A stretch of DNA of 21,078 nucleotides from contig PBGH01000022.1 in the NCBI GenBank assembly GCA_002720055.1, positions 1 through 21,078 on the forward strand. Direction: 5' to 3'. The notes beneath the pieces are model-generated. The model saw only the letters and a program-made list of their open reading frames with translations, made no database searches and was not told the DNA's origin. The number at the start of each line of letters is the position of its first letter. The first letter of the stretch is position 1. The position numbers and the translations under genes are program-made. This DNA comes from Methanobacteriota archaeon. GTDB taxonomy: Archaea; Thermoplasmatota; Poseidoniia; Poseidoniales; Thalassarchaeaceae. This document shows, one piece after another, positions 7,942 through 14,610 of the stretch.

Positions 7942-8688
7942 TTAATTCTCTTTATACCAGGCTTCAGTATCGTCCAAAGCTCCTTCCCCCGGATCGGATA
8001 TTTCCGTATTCGCTGGAGTCTCAGATGTCTCAAATACCGTATCTTGGTTGAGAATTATCCTGCCCTGCTCGTCCACTTGGAACTCAGTCGGGCCTGTTTC
8101 ATCCTCCATCGTTAGAGCCATTACAATTCCGATTAACAGTACCAAAACACCACAACAGGCGCACCCGGAAGAGCCAACTATCCCAAACACTCCTCCTATT
8201 GCGTCTCCAATTATCTCACCAATGAGGTCCTCGTGGATAAGATAGATTTCCTCGCTAGCTGAGATTTCGTACGACTCACCCACGTTAATGGCCGAGATTT
8301 TTCCTAGGTGCCAGTATCCTGGTGGATCATCCTCCCACCCCCATGGCCTATCTCCGCTCTCATCGCACCAATCATGGACCCACTCTGGGTTTCTACTTTC
8401 TTCATTTGTATTGTTGACGGTCAATGAGAAGTCTTGGCACTGGTCACCAATTGAATTAGATCTGTCCTTGACGTACACTAGGTAGCTAACCTGCTCGCCC
8501 TCTCCTCTATCCCGCTCTTCTAGAGCTTCGAATACTCCTGTTTGACCATTCCAAGAGCTCTCTTCAGGAACCCAGTTCTCATCAGCTTCTAATCCAGATA
8601 GTCTGCTCCCGAACATAGTAGTGAATAGTATTCCTAACCCAATTAACAAGCCTCCTACGATCATAGTCCATTTTGCAGCATTATTCAT
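7942..8688 (-). CDS. Two-TM membrane protein with extracytoplasmic domain, unknown function
   Basis: 248 aa; the family is not recognised. One membrane helix lies at about 7-26 (MIVGGLLIGLGILFTTMFG) and a second at about 160-192. The second is Gly-rich and carries CACC at 176-179. The roughly 130-residue segment between them should face outside. It contains Cys84 and Cys108, which could pair, and is rich in Trp and acidic residues (PWGWEDDPPGYWHLG). The C-terminal 55 residues are acidic and probably cytoplasmic. The layout resembles other small Poseidoniales surface proteins, but I can give no function. The gene converges with signal peptidase across a 75-bp gap. Its upstream side faces the 8870 gene across about 180 bp. 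Confidence 0.7.
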   Translation of the reverse strand: MNNAAKWTMIVGGLLIGLGILFTTMFGSRLSGLEADENWVPEESSWNGQTGVFEALEERDRGEGEQVSYLVYVKDRSNSIGDQCQDFSLTVNNTNEESRNPEWVHDWCDESGDRPWGWEDDPPGYWHLGKISAINVGESYEISASEEIYLIHEDLIGEIIGDAIGGVFGIVGSSGCACCGVLVLLIGIVMALTMEDETGPTEFQVDEQGRIILNQDTVFETSETPANTEISDPGEGALDDTEAWYKEN

Positions 8689-8838
8689 ACACCCGCGGAC
8701 ACATCATTGCCTACTAACTAATCCCTTGTTTGATCCACCATCATTAGTTCCTAGTACGTTGCGTCGACCTGCATGTAGCTCTTGCTTAACGAAATAATCA
8801 GGGTAAAGCCGCCTAAACATCTGTATTCCATGATATTG

Positions 8839-8848
8839 ATTTATACAA
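8839..8848 (+). promoter_or_regulatory. TATA box for the 8870 gene
   Basis: ATTTATACAA is centred about 27-28 nt before the GTG at 8870, the spacing expected for an archaeal promoter that gives a leaderless transcript. The element is nearly symmetrical (TATAAAT on the other strand), so weak firing towards the 8688 gene cannot be excluded. Confidence 0.55.
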
Positions 8849-8869
8849 TTAGAAAAATCGCAGTCTCCC

Positions 8870-9145
8870 GTGTCCGACTCTTTAAGCGACCTAGCTCACC
8901 ATGAGGGAGTCGCCTACATCGGTATGGTTCTAATCCTGAGCGCATTCTTCTTGGAAACTCGTGATATCTTGCACAGCAAGGCATTCCCGTATCTTTGTCT
9001 AATGGCATTTGGGGCCGGTCTTCTCGCAATCAGAGCGTTCCTCATCGAAGAATGGGCATTCTTCATCCTCGAAGTAGCATGGTTTGCAGCCGCTGTCCTC
9101 GGACTATGGTCGATCAAGTCATTCGAAGGAGGGACTGATAGATAG
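8870..9145 (+). CDS. Small three-TM membrane protein, CBU_0592-like
   Basis: 91 aa with a GTG start. The start is supported by the TATA-like element at 8839-8848 and by the position of the first helix. Three hydrophobic stretches fill the protein: about 13-31 (GVAYIGMVLILSAFFLE), 38-58 and 64-82. The pattern of a first helix, then a turn with Lys, then LLAIRAFLIEEWAFFILEVAWFAAAVLGLW resembles the CBU_0592 family of small bacterial membrane proteins, whose function is unknown. The resemblance is from memory of the motif EVAW/EAFW-x-G-L-W and is not certain. The sirtuin gene follows after 66 bp but has its own TATA-like element. Confidence 0.65.
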   Translation: MSDSLSDLAHHEGVAYIGMVLILSAFFLETRDILHSKAFPYLCLMAFGAGLLAIRAFLIEEWAFFILEVAWFAAAVLGLWSIKSFEGGTDR

Positions 9146-9165
9146 CTGTGCCATTCTGATTTCAT

Positions 9166-9187
9166 TTTATCTGGGAAAAGATAAATC
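9166..9187 (+). promoter_or_regulatory. Promoter of the sirtuin gene with overlapping palindrome
   Basis: GATAAATC at 9180-9187 is a TATA-like element centred about 28 nt before the ATG at 9212. It overlaps a perfect inverted repeat, TTTATCT-GGGAAA-AGATAAA (9166-9185). The repeat could be an operator that competes with TBP, or a hairpin ending the upstream transcript. Confidence 0.45.
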
Positions 9188-9211
9188 TAGAATTTCCGAG
9201 GGCCACCAGTA

Positions 9212-9919
9212 ATGAGGAATAGTAGGATCGTAGTACTGACCGGTGCCGGAATTAGTGCAGAGTCTGGGGTAAGAACCTTCCGAGATAATGACGGTCTATG
9301 GGAGAACCATCGAATTGAGGACGTTGCAACTCCAGAAGCATGGAGCAGTGACCCCTTCCTGGTTTGGAAGTTCTATCAGGCAAGGCGGAATCAATTGCTC
9401 TTAGTTGGGCCTAATCCAGCCCACTTCGCATTAGCTCGATTAGAGTCTGATGTCGAGTCATTCACATTGATAACTCAAAACGTCGATGACCTACATGAGA
9501 GGGGGGGCAGCTCGTCTGTAGTTCATATGCATGGAAGCTTGCGGTCCCTCAGATGCGAGAAAACAAGTAAAATAGAAGTAAGAATGGAGGATTCAGATTT
9601 AGATGAGGATTTTGTGTACTGCAACTGCTGCGCGAAAGCGTCTCGAATGAGGCCAGACATTGTCTGGTTCGGTGAGATTCCAATGAAAATGGACGAGATA
9701 TACAGATCAGTAGAAAGCTGTGATGTTTTCATCGTTATTGGAAGCTCAGGCCATGTTTACCCTGCTGCAGGGCTTGTTAATTTGGCAAATTCATTCGGAG
9801 CCCGCTCAATTCTCGTTAACTTCGAGGTTCCTGTAAATGGACACGACTTCGATGAGATACATATCGGGAAGGCGGGCGAATTACTCCCAGATCTGGTAGA
9901 CTCCTGGTTAACTGATTAG
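9212..9919 (+). CDS. cobB: NAD-dependent protein deacylase, sirtuin (CobB/SIRT5-like)
   Basis: 235 aa, a full-length single-domain sirtuin. It removes acyl groups from lysines using NAD in the cytoplasm. The motifs are GAGISAESGVRTFRD (11-25), TQNVDDLHERGG (88-99) with the NAD-contacting Asn-Asp, and HMHGSL with catalytic His107. Tyr55 and Arg58 in FYQARR are the Y-x-x-R pair that binds succinyl/malonyl groups in SIRT5 and E. coli CobB, so desuccinylation is likely besides deacetylation. The zinc site is reduced: Cys115 has no partner at the usual +3 position, and the second half is CNCC (137-140), the same pattern as in E. coli CobB. SSGHVYPAAG also matches CobB closely. This points to a bacterial-type gene. 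The gene is probably monocistronic and converges with the b561 gene two bases away. Confidence 0.93.
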   Translation: MRNSRIVVLTGAGISAESGVRTFRDNDGLWENHRIEDVATPEAWSSDPFLVWKFYQARRNQLLLVGPNPAHFALARLESDVESFTLITQNVDDLHERGGSSSVVHMHGSLRSLRCEKTSKIEVRMEDSDLDEDFVYCNCCAKASRMRPDIVWFGEIPMKMDEIYRSVESCDVFIVIGSSGHVYPAAGLVNLANSFGARSILVNFEVPVNGHDFDEIHIGKAGELLPDLVDSWLTD

Positions 9920-9921
9920 TA

Positions 9922-10503
9922 CTACTTCGACCATTTTAATAGGTCCCCCACTCTATTGAAGACTTCGTTTTCCACTGCAGCTAGTTTCGTTATGGCACTG
10001 TTTGTGCTCGGACCATCCTCCTTCCATATAGGAACCATGGATGTCCACACGCCCTCTCCCTTAATGCGCGAGTAAAGGGCCGCTCCAATATGGATAGCTA
10101 TCAGAATGTAACTCAGATCTGCTGAGAACTCGTGCGAGGTGATTGCCAAGTCCTGCATAGGCCCATCCTCGATTCCTTGTGCGTATAGGCCAGCAATCAA
10201 TAATCCCGAAAGGGGTAGCGTAACTAGGCACAGGTACATGATAGTGTGGATTGATTTGGCTAGAAATTTATGAGCCACAGGTATCGATTCACTGGCTCCA
10301 AGAAACGTTTCAAATCTCCTCATGTAGAAGTATCTCATCAAGACAATAATCAGGAATAAGCTCGCAAAGACCACTTCGAAGACCAGCAATCCTGAGTCGT
10401 CTAGTTCCGAAATGTCGTCAATTTGCTTGAATATCCCGTATGAATACAGGATGATGAACCCCCAATGGAGAGTCTTGGCCGAAAATGTGTGTGTCTTAGC
10501 CAT
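9922..10503 (-). CDS. Cytochrome b561 family, di-heme membrane protein
   Basis: 193 aa from the ATG at 10503 (an ATG codon at 10506 is equally possible). The open frame runs up to 10617, but that extension overlaps the next gene and is not b561-like. There are four membrane helices, at about 11-26, 41-60, 85-106 and 130-147. The conserved histidines are His13 (TLHWGF), His78, His86 (SIHTIMY), His124 (TSHEFSADL) and His138 (IAIHIGAALYSRI). These are the usual heme-binding positions of the bacterial b561 / Ni,Fe-hydrogenase b-subunit fold. The family moves electrons across or out of the membrane, often from quinol. A partner could be a cupredoxin such as the one at the window start, but nothing links them directly. 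The gene is divergent from the hydrolase at 10583. Confidence 0.85.
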   Translation of the reverse strand: MAKTHTFSAKTLHWGFIILYSYGIFKQIDDISELDDSGLLVFEVVFASLFLIIVLMRYFYMRRFETFLGASESIPVAHKFLAKSIHTIMYLCLVTLPLSGLLIAGLYAQGIEDGPMQDLAITSHEFSADLSYILIAIHIGAALYSRIKGEGVWTSMVPIWKEDGPSTNSAITKLAAVENEVFNRVGDLLKWSK

Positions 10504-10582
10504 CATTACTTCAAGCTCCTTCTTGTTCTTTTCATCCGACAGGCAGTGAATAATTGAAACATGGGGGCGTCCTCGATAGTCC

Positions 10583-12406
10583 ATGGTAAAAAGGCCTGAC
10601 GTTATACTCCTTGCCATAATGTTCTTTCTGACTCCACTATCCGGATGCCTCCAAGGGGGTAACGTAGAGTCAAATCCCGAGGAAACTCATTGGCTACCTG
10701 AAGTCGAGGACAGATCCGGCAAGCTCTACAGATCCGACGATGTCTTCTCTTGGGTATCATGGAACGGCTCATACATAATTGACGAGGTACGCTCTGTGTA
10801 CGTCCCTGTACCCAATATCGACGCATCTGACGGTGGTGCTGGCGCTACCGGAGGCGCTGAGGTCCATCTCGGATTATGGTTGCCATTAATCGAGGGATGT
10901 GACTGGGAGTCTACCGAGGTACCAGAAGAGTGTAGAGTCCCGGTCCTAGCCGAGATCGGACCATACTACGACGATGGTGACGTTGACGCATTGACCCCCG
11001 CGGACCGTCTCGGGCGATTCCTGATTGAGAACTACGTCCCCCATGGCTATGGGGTGGCCCAGGTCTCGGTCTTTGGGACCGGTGAGTCTAACCACTGCAT
11101 GGATCTGATGGGGCATGACGAGCAGGCCGGGATTAAGGCAGCAGTGGATTGGCTTGGGTCTCAGCCCTGGTCCAACGGCAGAGTCGGAGCCATTGGAAAA
11201 TCGTACGATGGCAGCACGCCGTGGAATGCTGCCGCAGCTGGTTCAGAGTATCTAGCTACTATTGTCCCCATGTCGGGCCTGATAGGGGTCCATGACCTAA
11301 TGTGGAGAAACGGAAGCATGGAGTTCCGAGGGGCAATAATGCACAACGGTGTTTATGGTAGCTTCGGACTTGATGGTGATTCAGGGGACATAGAGAACAT
11401 CTGTGAGGGATATCTGGAGGGTTATTACGCTGGACCTGCAGCCTATATGACCGGCGATAACCTAGCTTGGCTTGGCTCAGACTACTGGGAGGAGAGGCAC
11501 TTTCTTACCGGGGCTCTCGATGTCTATAATGGCTCGATTTACATCATCCATGGGATGCAAGACTGGAACGTGGACCCTCACATGGCTTTCCCTGTTCATC
11601 AGATGTCAATTGATGCAGGCTTTGAGGTCAAGGGTCTTTACGGCCAGTGGGGCCACGACTATCCAGATCGAGTTAGCGGCCATTCTGGACTTTCAAGCGG
11701 AAGGGGAGCGGAGGCATATCCCTATACCCTCAGGTGGGATTGGGCGGACGATCTCCTCGAGTGGTTTGACTACTACCTGCGCGATACTGGTCCGCAACCT
11801 CGGCTTATCGCCGAGATACAGGACAATATGGGTGGCTGGAGAGTCGAGAACACCTATCCACCCGAAGATCTCGAATGGATGATGATTTCGATGGACGAGT
11901 GCGATGTACTGCTCGGCGGGTCAACAGTCACCTCTAGTAGCCAAAGCACAATCCAGTGCCCTGCGTTCGAGCAGGAGACTAGAATCGTGGGAACCCCAAC
12001 CTTCCATGTTGAGGCTCAGATAGGCCTCCTCTCGACTTCAGGACATCTTTTCGTCGAGATGGTACTCAGTTCAGACGAGGAGATGCATCTCGGACATGCG
12101 GTGATGGACCTGCGTTTCCATGCTGGTGGAAGGGAGGGGCAGACGCTAATTCCTGGAAGCACAGTGATAGCCAAGATGGAGTTCTTCGGCATGGACGTCG
12201 TGGTTCCAGCAGGAGACGGAGTAACGCTCCTCATTACCCAGACTGGGGAGGATTACATCCCCAGTCCAGTATCAACTCAACCGGTATCAATCTCTCTGGA
12301 CTCCATGAGTGTCTTGGCACTATCTACGGTGAATAGGGACTGCTCGGACCTATTCTTGCCACCAATGCAGGATCCTTACCCTTTCTGTGAAGTAACCGCT
12401 AACTAG
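10583..12406 (+). CDS. S15 / CocE-NonD family serine hydrolase, predicted lipoprotein (copy 1)
   Basis: 607 aa. A signal peptide ends in the lipobox LSGC (19-22), so Cys22 should be lipid-modified and the enzyme anchored outside the cell. An alpha/beta-hydrolase domain follows, with the catalytic triad predicted as Ser207 (GKSYDGS), Asp327 (GMQDWNV) and His358 ([10 protein letters not shown]). A beta-sandwich C-terminal domain from about residue 400 is typical of X-Pro dipeptidyl-peptidases and cocaine-esterase-like proteins. Members cleave X-Pro dipeptides, beta-lactam-acyl or ester bonds, so the exact substrate is open. In a heterotrophic marine archaeon, peptide or ester degradation at the surface is likely. 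The start is fixed by the signal peptide. An AT-rich AATAATT lies about 30 nt upstream. It is followed by a paralogue 73 bp downstream. Confidence 0.88.
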   Translation: MVKRPDVILLAIMFFLTPLSGCLQGGNVESNPEETHWLPEVEDRSGKLYRSDDVFSWVSWNGSYIIDEVRSVYVPVPNIDASDGGAGATGGAEVHLGLWLPLIEGCDWESTEVPEECRVPVLAEIGPYYDDGDVDALTPADRLGRFLIENYVPHGYGVAQVSVFGTGESNHCMDLMGHDEQAGIKAAVDWLGSQPWSNGRVGAIGKSYDGSTPWNAAAAGSEYLATIVPMSGLIGVHDLMWRNGSMEFRGAIMHNGVYGSFGLDGDSGDIENICEGYLEGYYAGPAAYMTGDNLAWLGSDYWEERHFLTGALDVYNGSIYIIHGMQDWNVDPHMAFPVHQMSIDAGFEVKGLYGQWGHDYPDRVSGHSGLSSGRGAEAYPYTLRWDWADDLLEWFDYYLRDTGPQPRLIAEIQDNMGGWRVENTYPPEDLEWMMISMDECDVLLGGSTVTSSSQSTIQCPAFEQETRIVGTPTFHVEAQIGLLSTSGHLFVEMVLSSDEEMHLGHAVMDLRFHAGGREGQTLIPGSTVIAKMEFFGMDVVVPAGDGVTLLITQTGEDYIPSPVSTQPVSISLDSMSVLALSTVNRDCSDLFLPPMQDPYPFCEVTAN

Positions 12407-12424
12407 GCCCAACCGATACAGGGA

Positions 12425-12464
12425 ACTATAATCACTAGCACACAGGAGGGGGTAATTTCTCCTG
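12425..12464 (+). promoter_or_regulatory. TATA-like element and hairpin before the second hydrolase
   Basis: ACTATAATC at about 12425-12433 could act as a TATA box, giving a leader of roughly 25-30 nt before the ATG at 12480. A perfect 6-bp inverted repeat, CAGGAG/CTCCTG, spans 12443-12464 with a 10-nt loop. It overlaps the expected start of transcription, and its purine-rich arm is too far from the ATG to be the ribosome site. Confidence 0.3.
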
Positions 12465-12479
12465 ATTCGAGGTATCGAT

Positions 12480-14375
12480 ATGATCGAAGGAACTCCCGTT
12501 GAAGATGGCGTAAAGACTCAGATTCCTCGGAAATTTTTAGCCTCTACCTCCAAAGTTAGGATTGTGGCAATCGCATTTTCAATGGCTGCAGTCATGCTTT
12601 TTGTATCCTTGCAGGGTTGGATTTTCGGTGAGGTCGTGGATGGGATTAAGGATGACCAGGAAACTTACGATAGAGTTCCAGTATGGGAAAGATCAGATTG
12701 GCCATACATCACAAACCAAAGTTACAGCTATGTTATGGAGTTGGGGGGATACACGATTTTGGAGACTGATAACGATTGGAACTCAACACATCATTTTGTT
12801 AATTTCGATCTCCCCCTTAGTGAGGGAGGTTCTGCGCCCAACGGCATTGTAAGCCTCGCTGTCTGGCTTCCTGATGTTCCTGAAGGGGTGACCGTCCCAG
12901 TGATTGCAGAATTTGGGCCTTATTTCGATGAGACGAGCGTTGATACTCCCTCAATAGAAGTACCAGGTACTTGGCTGGGCCAGATGATCATCGATCAGAT
13001 TTTACCTCATGTATATGCTTTCGCCCAAGTGTCTGTTATGGGAACGGGACGATCAAATCACTGCATGGACCTGATGGGAAATGCCGAGCAGCTTGGAGTT
13101 GATGCGGCTGTTACTTGGTTGGGCTCTCAGGATTGGAGCAACGGTGCGGTTTCGATGATTGGGAAGTCATATGACGGATCCACCCCATGGCAGGCTGCGA
13201 CGTTCGGGAATGAGTACCTGAAGACTATAGTTCCAATTTCAGGACTAATAGGAGTGATGGAGCTAATGTGGAAGAATGGAAGTAGCGAAGCCAGAGCCCC
13301 AATCATGCATAATGGTGTCTACGGCTCGTATGGTATTGACGGTGACCAGGAAGATATCGGAAACGTATGCCCTGACTATATCATTGGTCCCGGGACTGGA
13401 GTTGCTGCATACATGTGGGGTGGAGAGGTTGCTGGGACTTACTGGGAGGAGAGATACTTCTTAGACAGGGTCCTACAGAATTATGGTGGCTCTGTTTACC
13501 TCATTCAGGGGATGCACGATTGGAATGTAGATCCCCATATGGCTATTCCAGTTATCAATCAGCTGATTGATGCAGGTATTGAGTCCAAGGGCTTGTTCGG
13601 GCAATGGGATCATGATTACCCCGATAGGCCCGATTACCACTTCAATCGCTCAGGAGAGGGTAGAGGCAGAGAAGCATACCCCGAGATGGTTAGATTTGAC
13701 TGGATGCAGGATCTGCTCGAATGGTTTGATTGGTACCTCAAGGGAGTTGGTGAAAAACCTGGATTATTTGTTGAGATACAGTCCAACCAAGGACAATGGA
13801 GGATTGAAGACAGGTATCCTCCACAAAATATGGAAACAATATCATTCGAACTGGGAGGGGAGATGATGAATGTAGCAGGCTCAACCACAATATTTCCCAA
13901 TGGAAATTTTGGACCTATTTACGAGAGCAATCCTTTGGATGAGGACATATGGATTTCAGGACTTCCAAGGTTGCATATAGACGTGACAACTGCGACATTA
14001 GGTGGCCAAATTTATGCACTAATGGAAGATTGTTCAGAGGATGGCAACTGTATCCACATTGGTCATGCCATCATGGATCTCCGGTATCATGAGGGAGGGG
14101 AAGAAGAGCAAACCTGGCTACCGGTCTTCGAGAGTATCAACGCGAAATTGGAATTCTTCGCTATGGATGCTCAGATCGAGGCTGGACACATACTGAGGTT
14201 ATCTCTAGCAAGTACTGGTGAGGATTACCTACCAGCTTCAACGAGCTCTATAGTTCAGATTTCCGAAGGCTCCAATTCGAATCTACTTATCGACATTATC
14301 CAATCGGAGGATAAGATTCTATTCGACCCTCCGGCATGCACTCATCAGAACTGCCTTGATTGGATGGGTCAGTGA
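12480..14375 (+). CDS. S15 / CocE-NonD family serine hydrolase, N-terminal TM anchor (copy 2)
   Basis: 631 aa, a paralogue of the preceding gene along its whole length. Matching blocks include [33 protein letters not shown] and DWNVDPHMA. The triad is predicted as Ser230, Asp347 and His378. Instead of a lipobox it has a basic N-terminus and one membrane helix at about 27-49 (IVAIAFSMAAVMLFVSLQGW), so it is a type II-anchored enzyme with its catalytic domain outside. The C-terminal beta-sandwich is retained and ends with a Cys pair (ACTHQNC). Third codon positions look more AT-rich than in copy 1, which suggests the duplication is old. The pair may split peptide or ester substrates between them. 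The start follows from the TM segment; there is an upstream TATA-like element. Confidence 0.87.
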   Translation: MIEGTPVEDGVKTQIPRKFLASTSKVRIVAIAFSMAAVMLFVSLQGWIFGEVVDGIKDDQETYDRVPVWERSDWPYITNQSYSYVMELGGYTILETDNDWNSTHHFVNFDLPLSEGGSAPNGIVSLAVWLPDVPEGVTVPVIAEFGPYFDETSVDTPSIEVPGTWLGQMIIDQILPHVYAFAQVSVMGTGRSNHCMDLMGNAEQLGVDAAVTWLGSQDWSNGAVSMIGKSYDGSTPWQAATFGNEYLKTIVPISGLIGVMELMWKNGSSEARAPIMHNGVYGSYGIDGDQEDIGNVCPDYIIGPGTGVAAYMWGGEVAGTYWEERYFLDRVLQNYGGSVYLIQGMHDWNVDPHMAIPVINQLIDAGIESKGLFGQWDHDYPDRPDYHFNRSGEGRGREAYPEMVRFDWMQDLLEWFDWYLKGVGEKPGLFVEIQSNQGQWRIEDRYPPQNMETISFELGGEMMNVAGSTTIFPNGNFGPIYESNPLDEDIWISGLPRLHIDVTTATLGGQIYALMEDCSEDGNCIHIGHAIMDLRYHEGGEEEQTWLPVFESINAKLEFFAMDAQIEAGHILRLSLASTGEDYLPASTSSIVQISEGSNSNLLIDIIQSEDKILFDPPACTHQNCLDWMGQ

Positions 14376-14386
14376 GCACACATCGC

Positions 14387-14509
14387 TCATCCCAATATTC
14401 CACTGAGGGGGTTGTCCCTGAGCATAGATGTCCTGCTGAAGATCACAAATAGGATGATCAAAAAGAAGAAAACAATCCTTACAGTGTTCACTATCGGTCT
14501 TATATCCAT
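14387..14509 (-). CDS. Probable small single-TM membrane peptide (40 aa)
   Basis: A 41-codon frame that I read directly on the minus strand between two large plus-strand genes. It encodes a short basic N-terminus (MDIRPIVNTVR), a very hydrophobic segment (IVFFFLIILFVIFS) and a polar tail (RTSMLRDNPLSGILG). That is the make-up of a genuine one-pass small protein, not of a random frame. A TATA-like GATTATTA lies about 27 nt upstream of the ATG (rc of 14533-14540), which fits a leaderless transcript. The gene converges with copy 2 of the hydrolase (11 bp away) and is divergent from the photolyase fusion. An inverted repeat CCATGC/GCATGG (14506-14522) covers its start. The family is not recognised. 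Support is from composition and context only. Confidence 0.45.
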   Translation of the reverse strand: MDIRPIVNTVRIVFFFLIILFVIFSRTSMLRDNPLSGILG

Positions 14510-14610
14510 GCGAATGGCATGGCGCCCCCCTCTAATAATCCTCTATTGATGTCGGTGTCTTTCTCCAATGTGGGAAAATAACGACAGTTGAAATGATGGA
14601 CTGAGATGCT

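Noticed and set aside
8704..8820. 38-codon minus-strand frame starting MFRRLYPDYF
   Set aside because: It has no hydrophobic or domain-like pattern. The TATA-like element at 8839-8848 fits the plus-strand GTG at 8870 better than this ATG.
10504..10617. N-terminal extension of cytochrome b561
   Set aside because: It overlaps the hydrolase start and lacks b561 features; the family N-terminus matches the ATG at 10503/10506.
10583..14375. Mobile element as cause of the hydrolase duplication
   Set aside because: I see no transposase, terminal repeats or target duplications around either copy.
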